Part shown: positions 7,402 to 16,139 of the stretch, piece after piece
How the letters are laid out: every line of letters starts with the position of its first letter
Position numbering within the stretch: position 1 is the first letter of the stretch
Origin: Nocardioides turkmenicus
GTDB lineage: Bacteria; Actinomycetota; Actinomycetes; Propionibacteriales; Nocardioidaceae
Assembly (NCBI RefSeq): GCF_011045035.1
Contig: NZ_JAALAA010000012.1
Location: forward strand, 124,001 to 188,000
Direction of reading: 5' to 3'
Length of the DNA: 64,000 nt
Program-made: the position numbers and the translations under genes
The notes under the pieces: model-generated
The model's database searches: none
Seen by the model: the letters and a program-made list of their open reading frames with translations, nothing else
Told to the model about the DNA's origin: nothing

Positions 7402-8073
7402 ATGTCTGCCCAACTTGTCGACGAGACCCTCGGGGCTCCGCTCTCCGCACTGATGCGCGAGGGCTCCCGGGTTCAGCACACCGCCGCCGAGACGTCGTCC
7501 TTCATGGAGGAGCTGTTGGCCGGTCGGGTCAGCGAGCAGGGGTACGCCGACTACCTCCTGCGCCTGCGCAAGGTCTATGTCGCGCTCGAGTCGGTGGGCC
7601 GCGACCTCGCCGCCACCGACCCCATCGCCGCGGCTGTCCACGACATCGCGCTCGAGCGCCTGGCCGCGATCGATGCCGACCTGGACGTGTGGGCGCCGGG
7701 CGTCGACGGAGACGCTGTGGAGTCGGCGGCTGCCGATGCGTACGTCGCCCGGATCGAGGCCACCCGCGCGTGGGGAGGCCTCTACGCGGCCCACCACTAC
7801 ACCCGTTATCTCGGCGACCTCTCCGGCGGTCAGGCGATCGGCCGGCTGCTCGACCGCTTCTTCGAGCTCGATGGCGAGGGGGTGGCGTTCTACGAGTTCG
7901 CCGAGATCCCCAAGCCGAAGCCCTACAAGGACGGCTACCGCGCCCGCCTCGACGCGCTGGATCTCGACCCCGCGGAGAAGCTCCGCATCGTCGAGGAGGT
8001 CCAGGTCGCCTTCGGTCTCAACCAGGCTCTCTTCGAGGAGCTCGGCGAACGCCTCGACGCCTATCGCAGGTGA
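7402..8073 (+). CDS. hmuO: biliverdin-producing haem oxygenase (HmuO/HO-1 family)
   Basis: 223-residue haem oxygenase, which opens haem to biliverdin, releasing Fe2+ and CO with electrons from a reductase; it serves iron acquisition from haem. His26 in GSRVQHTAAETSS is in the position of the proximal haem ligand, and HHYTRYLGDLSGGQAIGR (about residues 131-148) is the family signature containing the distal helix glycines. Length matches Corynebacterium HmuO (about 215). The start is supported by GGAGCAC just upstream. The DtxR box above explains its expected induction under iron limitation. No haem transport genes are adjacent. Confidence 0.95.
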   Translation: MSAQLVDETLGAPLSALMREGSRVQHTAAETSSFMEELLAGRVSEQGYADYLLRLRKVYVALESVGRDLAATDPIAAAVHDIALERLAAIDADLDVWAPGVDGDAVESAAADAYVARIEATRAWGGLYAAHHYTRYLGDLSGGQAIGRLLDRFFELDGEGVAFYEFAEIPKPKPYKDGYRARLDALDLDPAEKLRIVEEVQVAFGLNQALFEELGERLDAYRR

Positions 8074-8077
8074 ATGA

Positions 8078-8236
8078 GTGTCCCGCACCTCGATTCCGCA
8101 CCGTAGGTCGCACGCTGCGCACGCACCTCGCTGCGTTGGCGTCGCTCGGAAGACACCCGGTATGCCGTCGCGACGCCGCCTTGCGATGCGCGCACGCATC
8201 GCACGACCTACGGCACGGCCTCTCGGATTGGGACAC
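8078..8236. repeat. intergenic inverted-repeat element, family B
   Basis: 159 bp that fold back on themselves: GTGTCCC at the left edge matches GGGACAC at the right edge, and CCGTAGGTCG..GCG..GC(G/A).ACGC at 8101-8125 matches its complement at 8190-8214 with a few changes. It fills the gap between haem oxygenase and the TetR gene and ends exactly at the TetR -10 box. Confidence 0.75.
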
Positions 8237-8242
8237 TAGGGT
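8237..8242 (+). promoter_or_regulatory. -10 box of tetR
   Basis: TAGGGT, 8 nt before the GTG at 8251, directly after the family-B palindrome; probably a leaderless or nearly leaderless promoter. Confidence 0.4.
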
Positions 8243-8250
8243 TCGTCCTC

Positions 8251-8817
8251 GTGCCCCGTATCGCTGCCGAGAACGTCGCCGAGCACCGCAGGCTGGTGCG
8301 CGAGCGGATCTTCGCGGCGTTCGCGGAGCTGATGGCCGAGGGCAGCTACGACGCGATCACCATGTCGAAGCTCGCGCAGCGCGCCGACATCGGCCGCACC
8401 GCGATCTACCATCACTTCAAGGACCGTGATGCGGTGATGGTCGCGTTCGCGACCCACGAGACCTCGGAGTACGTCGCGTCTCTGCAGGCCCAGCTCGCCG
8501 CGAGCGAGCAGCCGGCGGAGCGGCTGCGGATCTACGTACGCAATCACCTCGCCCTCGGCGAGAAGTTCCACATGGGCTTCGGGCCCCAGGTCTACGGTGG
8601 CCTTCCCGAGGAGGCCCGCCAGGAGATCCGTGAGCACGTCGTCGCCGTCGAGCAGGTCCTCGCCGAGATCCTCGAGCAGGGTGCCGAGCAAGGCACGTTC
8701 GCTGTCACCGACGTCGACGCCACGCTCGCGCTCATCCATGCCGTCCTCGGCACCCGCCATCTCCCCGCCGAGCGGATCGAGGAGTTCGTCCTCCGCGCCG
8801 TCGGCGCCCTCCGATGA
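8251..8817 (+). CDS. TetR family transcriptional regulator
   Basis: 188 residues. N-terminal TetR DNA-binding domain: RLVRERIFAAFAELMAEGSYDAITMSKLAQRADIGRTAIYHHFKDRDAVMVAF (about residues 13-65) contains the helix-turn-helix with the TAIYHHF recognition helix. The C-terminal ligand-binding part is helical and not family-specific. GTG start after a TAGGGT -10. It follows haem oxygenase across a palindromic element and faces the MFS gene convergently; its target is not evident. Confidence 0.92.
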   Translation: MPRIAAENVAEHRRLVRERIFAAFAELMAEGSYDAITMSKLAQRADIGRTAIYHHFKDRDAVMVAFATHETSEYVASLQAQLAASEQPAERLRIYVRNHLALGEKFHMGFGPQVYGGLPEEARQEIREHVVAVEQVLAEILEQGAEQGTFAVTDVDATLALIHAVLGTRHLPAERIEEFVLRAVGALR

Positions 8818-8947
8818 CCGGTGCCGATGTTTTCTGTCCGTATTCGCGTGCATCGCCGGCGCGTGTTTGGTTACCGTGTTCAGCGCCGATGGGGCAATCG
8901 GGGTGACTTCAGCTCGTAATCGTCCGGGCCATCAGGGCGGACGAGCG

Positions 8948-8987
8948 CGCGGCGCCTGACACCAGGATTCGTGTCGTCGGCGCCGCG
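8948..8987. terminator. hairpin between tetR and the MFS gene
   Basis: CGCGGCGCC pairs with GGCGCCGCG, and inside it TGACAC with GTGTCG. Together with the next hairpin it fills the 236-bp convergent gap, where I see no gene. Confidence 0.5.
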
Positions 8988-9007
8988 ACCTTGGGCCTGG
9001 GCTCGGG

Positions 9008-9039
9008 GTCGCGGTCCAGTCCGGGGCCTGGACCGCGAC
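9008..9039. terminator. hairpin after the MFS gene
   Basis: 12-bp perfect stem GTCGCGGTCCAG / CTGGACCGCGAC with an 8-nt loop, 15 bp past the MFS stop (minus strand). No clear U-tract. Confidence 0.5.
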
Positions 9040-9053
9040 GAGCTTCGAGATGC

Positions 9054-10241
9054 CTACTCCCGTTCGAGCACGGTGATCGTCGCGGCGACCGCGATGGCTG
9101 CTGCGGCGATCGCGGCCGTGCTCAGCCAGCCGAACCACTCCACCGCCGCCGCCCCGGCGGCGGTCCCCAGGCTGCCCCCCACGAAGTAGACCAGCATGTA
9201 CGCACTGTTGAAGCGTGCCGGCGACGACGGGTCGATCGCCAGGACCATGCTCTGGTTGGCCACCTGTGCCGCGAACAGACCCGCATCGAAGAGCGCCAGG
9301 CAGATCAGTGCGATGACCGTGCTCTCGAGGCTGAAGCCCATGGTGGCTGCGGCAACCCCTGCCAGCGCAAGGCCGACAAGGATCACCAGGCGGGGACCGA
9401 CACGGTCGGTGGCACGCCCGGCGGCCTGGGTGGCAAGGACGCCCGAAAGGCCGGCCAGCGAATACAGGCCGATGCGCTCAGCCGAGTACGAGAACGGCGG
9501 CTCGGAGAGCGCCACCGCGATCCCGGCCCACACCACGCAGAACGCGAAGAACCACAGGGAACCGCGCACGGACGCAAGGCGAAGCGTTGGATAGCGCGCG
9601 AACAGGCCAGGCAAGGAACGCAAGGTGGCGAGGTAGCCCCGCTCTGCAGCGCCGCGCGCATTCGGCAGGGCCAGCAGACAGCACACCGCGACGACACCGC
9701 AGGCGGCGGCGAACGTCAGCAGCATCCCGCGCCAGCCGATCTCGTCGGCAAGCCACCCGCCCACCGTACGGCCGGCAAGGACCCCGACCGAGATCCCAGC
9801 GGTCACGATTCCCAGCGCCGTCCCGCGCTGCCGAGGAAGGGCCAGGCGGCCCGTGACGGAGCTCAGGCTGGCCCCCACCGCGGAGCACGCCCCGACCAGC
9901 CCCACCGCTGCGCCCAGCAGCATCGCCCCGGGTACGACCGCGCTGGCCACCAACGCACACGCAAGCACCCCGAACTGAGCGGCCAGAACCCGCGCCGGGC
10001 TGAACCGGTCGACCAGCGGCACCAGCAGTCCGAGACCGATCAAGTAGCCGACCGGTCCGAACGCGAGCGCGATCCCGATCGCCGGGATCTGCGTATCCAA
10101 CGACTCCGCAACATCCGCGATCGCGGGTTGCATCGGGTAGATGGTCGAGGTTCCGAGAGCGGCCGAGACCGACATGAACAGCACGGCAGGGGCACGTAAT
10201 GCGGTAGGAGCAGGAGTCAGGGAAGCGGTATCTGTGGACAC
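9054..10241 (-). CDS. MFS transporter
   Basis: 395 residues from the GTG at 10241; twelve hydrophobic helices are evident, e.g. APAVLFMSVSAALGTSTIYP (first), YLIGLGLLVPLVDRFSPARV with the loop 2-3 basic motif, and LYSLAGLSGVLATQAAGRATDRVGPRL. It belongs to the drug/sugar-efflux-type major facilitator group (YnfM/AraJ-like organisation is the best guess). The upstream in-frame extension to 10367 would run through a terminator hairpin and is rejected. The substrate cannot be read from the sequence. Confidence 0.9.
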   Translation of the reverse strand: MSTDTASLTPAPTALRAPAVLFMSVSAALGTSTIYPMQPAIADVAESLDTQIPAIGIALAFGPVGYLIGLGLLVPLVDRFSPARVLAAQFGVLACALVASAVVPGAMLLGAAVGLVGACSAVGASLSSVTGRLALPRQRGTALGIVTAGISVGVLAGRTVGGWLADEIGWRGMLLTFAAACGVVAVCCLLALPNARGAAERGYLATLRSLPGLFARYPTLRLASVRGSLWFFAFCVVWAGIAVALSEPPFSYSAERIGLYSLAGLSGVLATQAAGRATDRVGPRLVILVGLALAGVAAATMGFSLESTVIALICLALFDAGLFAAQVANQSMVLAIDPSSPARFNSAYMLVYFVGGSLGTAAGAAAVEWFGWLSTAAIAAAAIAVAATITVLERE

Positions 10242-10310
10242 GTGACTGACCGTAGGAAAGGGCGACGCGGGCTGCTGGCGGGAATGGGACCTCACCGTTG
10301 TGACAAGGAA

Positions 10311-10344
10311 CCGGCCCTCACCTGGAAGTCCAGGTGAGGGCCGG
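10311..10344 (-). terminator. terminator of esterase operon; near-copy of the tRNA-Lys terminator
   Basis: 15-bp stem CCGGCCCTCACCTGG / CCAGGTGAGGGCCGG, loop AAGT, followed on the minus strand by TTCCTTGT. The same hairpin with nearly the same flanks recurs at 13933-13966. Confidence 0.85.
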
Positions 10345-10379
10345 TATCGATGAAGGTCGTTCGGCACCGAGGTCGGTTG

Positions 10380-11231
10380 TCAAGGTCGAGCGGTAGTCAG
10401 GTGCTGCTCGAGAAATGAGAACGTCCTCGCCAGGGCGTCCGTGCGTGTGCACATCTGGGCGAAACTGTGGCGCCCGCCCTTGACGAGTGCCAGCTCATGG
10501 GGAACGCCTTGCTTCACGAGTTCGCGCGCGAGCGACTGGCTCTGTTCGACGTCGACGACCTCGTCTTCGGTGCCATGGATCAGCAGCATCGGTGCCGAGC
10601 CGGGATGCACGTGGTCAGACGGACGCGGCCATGGCGCGGCTCCGTCGTCACCGGGGCCGAACGCGTGGCGGATCGGCGAGTCAGGATCGCGGTAGCGCTC
10701 TGAGCGCGCCGGATCGTGCACGCCGTACCAGCTCACTGCTGCACGGACGCCGCACTCACCACCGACACCGGCCGCACCGATGATCGCTGCGATGGTCCCT
10801 CCGGCCGAGTTTCCCCATACGGCGATCGCATCCGTGAGCACGTTGAGCTCTTGCGCGTGCGTGCGGATGTAACGGATCGCGTGCTGTACGTCGTCGACCG
10901 GCGCAGGAAACCGCGCCTCATTGCTAGTGCGGTATTCGACGCTGGCGATCGTGATGCCGCGCTGTGCGAGAGGCACCAGGGCGGGCAGGTAGCGGGAACG
11001 GTGCACGTTCTGGAAGCCTCCGCCCTTGACGAAGACCACCAGCGGGGTGGGTGTCGGGCTGACCGGCTTCAGCAGGTCGAAGTGAAGCTCGCGTCCCCCT
11101 GGGAACAGCCGCCCGTCGATGAACTGCCGATAGACGAGGCCGGGATAGTGTTCTACGAACACGTGTGATGCTGTCGCCGAGAGCTGTATCTCGGTGCTGG
11201 GCGGCATATCGGGCGGCATTTCAGCGGGCAT
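10380..11231 (-). CDS. alpha/beta hydrolase (BD-FAE-like carboxylesterase)
   Basis: 283 residues of serine hydrolase fold. VVFVKGGGFQ (oxyanion-hole segment, about residue 67), nucleophile elbow WGNSAGG (Ser about residue 144), acid in HGTEDEVV and His in GGRHSF complete the triad; the arrangement matches the BD-FAE/esterase-lipase HSL-like families acting on small esters. No signal peptide. It begins 1 nt after the stop of the YfcC-type transporter, so the two are cotranscribed: a transporter plus an esterase that may process the imported compound. Three ATGs at the start leave the first few residues uncertain. Confidence 0.85.
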   Translation of the reverse strand: MPAEMPPDMPPSTEIQLSATASHVFVEHYPGLVYRQFIDGRLFPGGRELHFDLLKPVSPTPTPLVVFVKGGGFQNVHRSRYLPALVPLAQRGITIASVEYRTSNEARFPAPVDDVQHAIRYIRTHAQELNVLTDAIAVWGNSAGGTIAAIIGAAGVGGECGVRAAVSWYGVHDPARSERYRDPDSPIRHAFGPGDDGAAPWPRPSDHVHPGSAPMLLIHGTEDEVVDVEQSQSLARELVKQGVPHELALVKGGRHSFAQMCTRTDALARTFSFLEQHLTTARP

Positions 11232-11232
11232 A

Positions 11233-12630
11233 TCAGTTGTATCCGATCAGGACGCTGACGACCATTGCGGCGATCGCCAACACGGCCAGAGTGAGTAGGT
11301 ACCACCCGGTCTCTCGTAGCCAGCGCATGTATGAGACCCCCGCGACCGCGAGCCCTGCCATGAGCATCGAGGACGTCGGAAACAGCAGGTTGGTCACGCC
11401 GTCGCCCAACTGGAAGCTGAGCACGCCGATCTGGGGGGTGAGGCCCACGACATGGGTGAGCGGCGCGATGATCGGCATCGTGAGCGCGGCCTGACCGGTG
11501 CCGGACCCGACGAAGAAGTTCACCGCACCGCCGGTGCCGAGCAGGGCGAGAGCCCCACCGGTCGGCGGCAGCGAGATGAGGAGATTGCCCAAGGCCTGCA
11601 CGATCGTGTCGAGGATGCCGCCGGCCTCCAGGACGACGCTGATCGAGCGTGCCACGCCGATCACCACGCCAACCCAGACGAGGGACTTCATGCCCTCGAT
11701 GAAGTGCTCGTAGACCTCGGTTGGAGGCATCCGGAAGATCACGGCCACCAGCACTGTCGCGAGCACGAAGCACGCTGCCATCTCGGCGACGCTCCACGCG
11801 TACATTGCGGTGCCCGCGACGAACAGCGCCAGACAGAGACCGAAGGCCACGAGTGCGAGCACGTGGCGCACGCCGAACGGCCCTCCTGCTTCGGGTGCAG
11901 CCACGCTTTGGATCTCTGTGGGATCGATCGCTTCTGGCTCCGTTTCGGCCTGTCGTGCCTCGCTCCGCACCCGCAGCAGTACGAACGCCATCGTGACCAC
12001 CTGGAACACGCAGAACAGCACGACTCGGTAGGGCATCCCCGAGAAGAGCGGGATCCCGGCGATGGTCTGCGCTAGCGCGAGCGAGGAGGGGTTGAGGAAG
12101 CTCGTGGCGTAGCCGATGGATGCCGGCAGCAGGATCGTCATGACTCCGGTGAGCGAGCTCAGTCGCAGCGCCCGGGCGAGGACGAGACCGAGCGGGAAGA
12201 ACGCCATCGCCTCGGATGTGATCGTGCCGAGTGCGCTCATCACGCCGAAGAAGAGCATCACGACGCTGACCACGACATACCGGTTGGACCCCGAACGCAC
12301 TGCGAGAAGATGCACCGCCCCGCTGATGACGCCGCGGGAGTCGATCACCGCGAGCATCCCTCCGGTGATGAGGATGCCGAAGATGATCGGCGCGGACTCG
12401 ACCAGCCCGGTATGCAGGGAGGTGAGCAGCTCGAACAGGGTCGTCGGCGAGCTCGGTGCAGCGGCATAGGTGCCCGGGATGATCGTCCCGTCGCCGTCGC
12501 GCCGGAACGATCCAGTCGGGATCACGTACGTCATCGCGGCGCAGGCAACCAGGATGCCGAGCAGAAGAGTGAGCACATTGGGTGCCGAACGGCGTTTGCT
12601 GTCCGGGTGCGTGGGAGTCGTGGCGGTCAC
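11233..12630 (-). CDS. YfcC family (C4-dicarboxylate/basic amino-acid type) transporter
   Basis: 465 residues from the GTG at 12630, which has a GAGG Shine-Dalgarno 6 nt away; the longer start at 12690 lacks one. About a dozen hydrophobic segments; the family hallmarks are the N-terminal NVLTLLLGILVACAAMTYVIPTGSFRR (tight match to YfcC/ArcD-like proteins), the IDSRGVISGAV loop and the paired re-entrant regions TITSEAMAFFPLG and NFFVGSGTGQAALTMPIIAPL. An ion-coupled importer or exchanger of a carboxylate or amino acid is likely. Divergent from the LysR regulator, which probably controls it. Confidence 0.85.
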   Translation of the reverse strand: MTATTPTHPDSKRRSAPNVLTLLLGILVACAAMTYVIPTGSFRRDGDGTIIPGTYAAAPSSPTTLFELLTSLHTGLVESAPIIFGILITGGMLAVIDSRGVISGAVHLLAVRSGSNRYVVVSVVMLFFGVMSALGTITSEAMAFFPLGLVLARALRLSSLTGVMTILLPASIGYATSFLNPSSLALAQTIAGIPLFSGMPYRVVLFCVFQVVTMAFVLLRVRSEARQAETEPEAIDPTEIQSVAAPEAGGPFGVRHVLALVAFGLCLALFVAGTAMYAWSVAEMAACFVLATVLVAVIFRMPPTEVYEHFIEGMKSLVWVGVVIGVARSISVVLEAGGILDTIVQALGNLLISLPPTGGALALLGTGGAVNFFVGSGTGQAALTMPIIAPLTHVVGLTPQIGVLSFQLGDGVTNLLFPTSSMLMAGLAVAGVSYMRWLRETGWYLLTLAVLAIAAMVVSVLIGYN

Positions 12631-12720
12631 AGGTACCTCGTCGTGTCTGTGGTGGCTTAAGGCTCCGCAGTCTGCCCCGATCCCATTCAATAAAGAAGGT
12701 CTAATGTCGTCATCACAGCC

Positions 12721-12736
12721 ATTATGTATTCATAAT
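12721..12736. promoter_or_regulatory. palindromic LysR-type operator
   Basis: ATTATG-TATT-CATAAT, perfect 6-bp arms, contains T-N11-A spacing typical of LysR-type sites. It lies between the transporter and regulator genes, 7 bp before the preferred regulator start. Confidence 0.6.
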
Positions 12737-12742
12737 GGACGC

Positions 12743-13726
12743 GTGGATGTACGGAACCTGCACGCGATCACTGTCGTCGCCGAAGAGCGCAGTTTCACTG
12801 CGGCCGCCCGGCGGCTGCATACCTCGCAGTCTGCTCTGAGCCAGTTGGTGCGAAGAATCGAGGACGAGTTGGGCTTCGTCGTCTTCGATCGCTCGGTCAG
12901 CCCTGTCGGTCTGACGCCGCAAGGTCAGCGATTCATCCCGAAAGCTTCGGAGATCGACCTCCTGTACTCCGAGGCACTCGCCTCGGCGCGTGCCAGCGCT
13001 CTCTCCTCACCCATCGCGATCGGCGCGACCCCTCGGATGGCCCGACGGCTGTTCCCCGCCCTCCTGTCCGCGTCCCGCGAGCGCGCTCCTGGTCCAGAAG
13101 ACCCGAACAGGATCCAGCTCATCGAAGCCAGTTCCCGTGAACTCGCCGCCCTGGTGGCCAAAGGGGTGGTCGACGTGGCTGCGATCACGTCGGCCGCAAT
13201 CGGCGAAGGGCTTTCGTTCTCCCCCGTGCTTTCGAGCGGGTTCGTCGCGGCGTATCAGAGCGGGCTGATCGCGCGGGACAACGACGGCGCGATCGCCCCG
13301 GTAGACCTGGAAGGGCAGGAGCTGCTGCTGCCGACAGCCGGAGGAGTCCGGACGCATCTCGCGCCATTCCTTGACGGCCTCGCCGGCGTGAGCGTGGCGC
13401 TGGAAAGCTCCAGTACGGACACGCTTCTTGGGCTCGCGGAACTAGGTCTCGGCGTGGCAATCGTTCCGGAGGTACTGCTGACCCCAGCAGACCGATCCCG
13501 CCGAGAAGGCCTTCGGTTCGCCCGACTATCAGAGGCGACCCCGCCGCTGATCTCCGGAACCGCCGTCCGAGCTGGTCTACCCCTGTCACCCAAGCTGGAG
13601 GCCGCGATTGGTCTCGTGCAGCACGCGCTCGTCACGACCTTCTCCGCGTTCGCGAGCGCTCCTGAAGACTCCGAACCGGAACCAACAGCGTCTGCTCATT
13701 CCCCTCGGAATCGCCTCAAATCCTGA
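12743..13726 (+). CDS. LysR family transcriptional regulator
   Basis: 327 residues from the GTG chosen because VDVRNLHAITVVAEERSFTAAARRLHTSQSALSQLVRRIEDELG is the normal LysR N-terminus; an ATG at 12704 with a GAAGG Shine-Dalgarno would add 13 residues and put the palindromic operator inside the coding region. Winged helix at residues 1-60, periplasmic-binding-like effector domain from about residue 90. It is divergent from the YfcC transporter/esterase operon and is the likely regulator of it. The C-terminus is hydrophilic. Base composition looks lower in GC than neighbouring genes, in keeping with a possible island. Confidence 0.9.
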   Translation: MDVRNLHAITVVAEERSFTAAARRLHTSQSALSQLVRRIEDELGFVVFDRSVSPVGLTPQGQRFIPKASEIDLLYSEALASARASALSSPIAIGATPRMARRLFPALLSASRERAPGPEDPNRIQLIEASSRELAALVAKGVVDVAAITSAAIGEGLSFSPVLSSGFVAAYQSGLIARDNDGAIAPVDLEGQELLLPTAGGVRTHLAPFLDGLAGVSVALESSSTDTLLGLAELGLGVAIVPEVLLTPADRSRREGLRFARLSEATPPLISGTAVRAGLPLSPKLEAAIGLVQHALVTTFSAFASAPEDSEPEPTASAHSPRNRLKS

Positions 13727-13932
13727 GTTGAACCACAGCGCCCTGCAAGGATCCCGGCCCGACGGCTATTGGAAGTGACGGACAGACCGTTGGGGTCTCG
13801 CCACTTGCGTACGGGTAATGCCGTTCGCTCGGTCAGGAAGCGGGTTGGCTGAACGAACGTCCGTCCCCTTCGGCGGGCCGTCGTCATTGGGGTTTGTGTG
13901 CCCATTGTGTGCCCGGGCCAGCTAACAAAGAA

Positions 13933-13966
13933 CCGGCCCTCACCTGAAAGGCCAGGTGAGGGCCGG
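13933..13966 (-). terminator. terminator of tRNA-Lys
   Basis: 14-bp stem CCGGCCCTCACCTG / CAGGTGAGGGCCGG then TTCTTTGTT on the minus strand, 9 bp after the tRNA 3' end. Near-duplicate of 10311-10344. The preceding 13727-13932 shows no gene. Confidence 0.9.
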
Positions 13967-13974
13967 TTTCGATG

Positions 13975-14047
<73 letters not shown>

Positions 14048-14129
14048 ATGTCCTTCGCGCGTCAGGCGCGCTCGGCGACGAGAAGAACATTAGCAGCGGG
14101 CTCGGATGCGGCCCAAATCGAGGAGAGGG

Positions 14130-15707
14130 TCAGCGGAGCTCCAGGACGGCTTGGGCGGCGTTGTGGCCGCCGAGGCCGGAGACGGCACCGCCACGGCGGG
14201 CGCCGGAGCCGCACATCAGGATGCTGCCGACCTCGGTGGCGACGCCCCAGCGGGCGGCGGGGGTGGTCAGGTCGGCGGTGTCGGGTGCCCAGGGCCAGGC
14301 GAGGTCGCCGTGGAAGATGTGTCCGCCGGGCATGGCCAGGTCGGCCTCGATCTCCTGGGGGATCTTGGCCTCGATGCACGGCTCGCCGTCAGCGGTCCGG
14401 GCGACGACGGAGGAGATCGGGTCGAGCAGGTGCTTGTCGAGGGAGGCGATGGCGCGCTCGACCGCCTGGGCCTTGCGCTCATCACGGGTGGCCGGGTCGT
14501 CGAAGAGGGTGGCCGGGGCATGCAGGCCGAAGTAGGTCAGCGTCTGGGTGCCGGGCGGGACGTCGCCGAGGATCGAGGGGTCGGTCAGCGAGTGGCAGTA
14601 GACCTCGCCCGGCATCTCGGTGGGCACCGAGCCGGCAGAGGCCTCGGCGTACGCCTTCTCGAGCTCCGAGTAGGACTCGCCGAGGTGAAGGGTGCCGGCG
14701 AAGGCGACCTCGGGGTCCTCGCCCGAGCGCAGCCGGGGGAGTCGCTCGAGGAGCATGTTGATCTTGAGCTGGGCGCCGACCGGCTTGACCGCCGGGGAGG
14801 GCGTGTGGCCGAGGAGGCCGTCGAGGACGTACGGAGCCAGGCCGGAGAGCACGAAGTCGGTGGCGACCGTGTGGGAGCCGGAGGAGTCGGTCCAGGTGAC
14901 CTCGGCGCCCTCGCCGACGGCACCGCCGCGGATCGAGGTGACGGTCGCGCCGGTGAGGACCTGCGCGCCACCTGCGTACGCGGCTTTCGCGATGGCGCCG
15001 GTGACGGCGCCCATGCCGCCGACCGGTACGCGCCACTCGCCGGTGCCGTTGCCGATCAGGTGGTAGAGGAAGCAGCGGTTCTGGATCAGGCTCTCCTCGC
15101 CGAGGCTGGCGAAGGTGCCGATCAGGGCGTCGGTGGCGACCACGCCGCGGACCAGGTCGTTGCCGAAGCGGCGCTCGATCGCCTCGCCCAGCGGCCGCTC
15201 GACGACGTCGCGCCAGATCGGTGCGTCGACCTGGGAGCGGATCGCGGCGGCGGTCGGCAGCGGAGAGGTGAGGGTGGGCGCGACGACGCGGGCGAGGTCG
15301 GCGACCTCGGCGTAGAACGACCCCCACGCGGCGTACTCCTCGTCCGACCCCGTCACCGCGCGGAAGCTCGCCGCGGTGGCCTCACCCTCCGGCGTCTCCA
15401 CGAGGAGGCCGGAGGCGCGGGAGCCGTCGAGGAAGGGCGAGTACGACGCGGTCTGCCGCGACGCGAGCTCGATGTCGAGCCCGAGGTCGGTGCGGATCTG
15501 CTCGGGGAGCAGGGAGACCAGGTAGGAGTAGCGGGAGAGCCGGGTCGGGAAGCCCTCGAAGGCCTGCGCCGAGATCGCCGCGCCGCCGACATGGTCGAGC
15601 CGCTCCAGCACGAGGACGGAGAGGCCCGCCCGGCTCAGATAGGCGGCGGCGGTGAGGCCGTTGTGACCACCGCCGGCCACCACTACGTCGTAAGTCTCAT
15701 GCGCCAT
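14130..15707 (-). CDS. FAD-dependent oxidoreductase, PYROXD2/phytoene-desaturase-like
   Basis: 525 residues. The N-terminus YDVVVAGGGHNGLTAAAYLSRAGLSVLVLERLDHVGGAA (about residues 6-44) is the GxGxxG dinucleotide-binding motif plus the second GG of flavin amine oxidase/CrtI-like proteins, and the C-terminus GSILMCGSGARRGGAVSGLGGHNAA is the matching FAD-closing motif of this group. Such proteins are annotated as NAD(P)/FAD-dependent oxidoreductases related to human PYROXD2; the substrate is unknown. No carotenoid genes are nearby. Preceded by two MarR-type genes on the same strand, the last codons of which contain its -10 box. Confidence 0.9.
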   Translation of the reverse strand: MAHETYDVVVAGGGHNGLTAAAYLSRAGLSVLVLERLDHVGGAAISAQAFEGFPTRLSRYSYLVSLLPEQIRTDLGLDIELASRQTASYSPFLDGSRASGLLVETPEGEATAASFRAVTGSDEEYAAWGSFYAEVADLARVVAPTLTSPLPTAAAIRSQVDAPIWRDVVERPLGEAIERRFGNDLVRGVVATDALIGTFASLGEESLIQNRCFLYHLIGNGTGEWRVPVGGMGAVTGAIAKAAYAGGAQVLTGATVTSIRGGAVGEGAEVTWTDSSGSHTVATDFVLSGLAPYVLDGLLGHTPSPAVKPVGAQLKINMLLERLPRLRSGEDPEVAFAGTLHLGESYSELEKAYAEASAGSVPTEMPGEVYCHSLTDPSILGDVPPGTQTLTYFGLHAPATLFDDPATRDERKAQAVERAIASLDKHLLDPISSVVARTADGEPCIEAKIPQEIEADLAMPGGHIFHGDLAWPWAPDTADLTTPAARWGVATEVGSILMCGSGARRGGAVSGLGGHNAAQAVLELR

Positions 15708-15713
15708 GCCCGC

Positions 15714-15719
15714 ATCCTA
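15714..15719 (-). promoter_or_regulatory. -10 box of leaderless oxidoreductase transcript
   Basis: TAGGAT on the minus strand, 6 nt before the ATG at 15707; no Shine-Dalgarno. It overlaps the stop of the upstream MarR-like gene. Confidence 0.5.
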
Positions 15720-16139
15720 GGAGGCGGACAGAGCGGCGTTGGCCCGTTCGGTGAGGGTGGCCAGGACGCGTGCGGTCACAGCGAGGTCGTCGGCGGGGAT
15801 GTCGGCGAAGAACGTCCTGGTCAGCGGCTGGGTGCGCTCCGTGATCTCCTGCTGGAGGCGGTCTCCCCCCTCGGTGAGGGTGAGGCCGTCGGAGATCAGG
15901 CCACGAGCGATCGCGGCGTCGAGGTGCGACTCGACCTCCGCCTCGGAGGTCTTGATGTTGTGGGCCGTGGTGGCGACCAGGTCGGCACGGGACGTGTCGC
16001 TCTGGCGCAGGTAGTTGAGGAGGAGCGACTGCTCGAAGGTCAGGTCGTAGTCGTCGAGCACGTCGAGCAGGTTCTTCCGGATGGCGAAGTAGGCGACGCC
16101 GAGATTGGCGCCGGTCAGGACGGGAGCTGTGGTGGTCAT
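15717..16139 (-). CDS. MarR-like winged-helix protein
   Basis: 140 residues starting at the ATG that overlaps the stop of the upstream marR gene (ATGA), so translation is coupled. The layout (an N-terminal helix, FEQSLLLNYLRQSDTSRADLVATTAHNIKTSEAEVESHLDAAIARGLISDGLTLTEGGDRL) is that of a winged helix with wing LTEGG, as in MarR proteins, though the recognition helix is unusual. It may act as a partner or antagonist of the adjacent MarR, or be an independent regulator. Confidence 0.75.
   Translation of the reverse strand: MTTTAPVLTGANLGVAYFAIRKNLLDVLDDYDLTFEQSLLLNYLRQSDTSRADLVATTAHNIKTSEAEVESHLDAAIARGLISDGLTLTEGGDRLQQEITERTQPLTRTFFADIPADDLAVTARVLATLTERANAALSAS

Noticed and set aside
13741..13932. 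Remnant of an integrase next to tRNA-Lys
   Set aside because: Short open frames exist but no tyrosine-recombinase motif (R..HxxR..Y) can be read.
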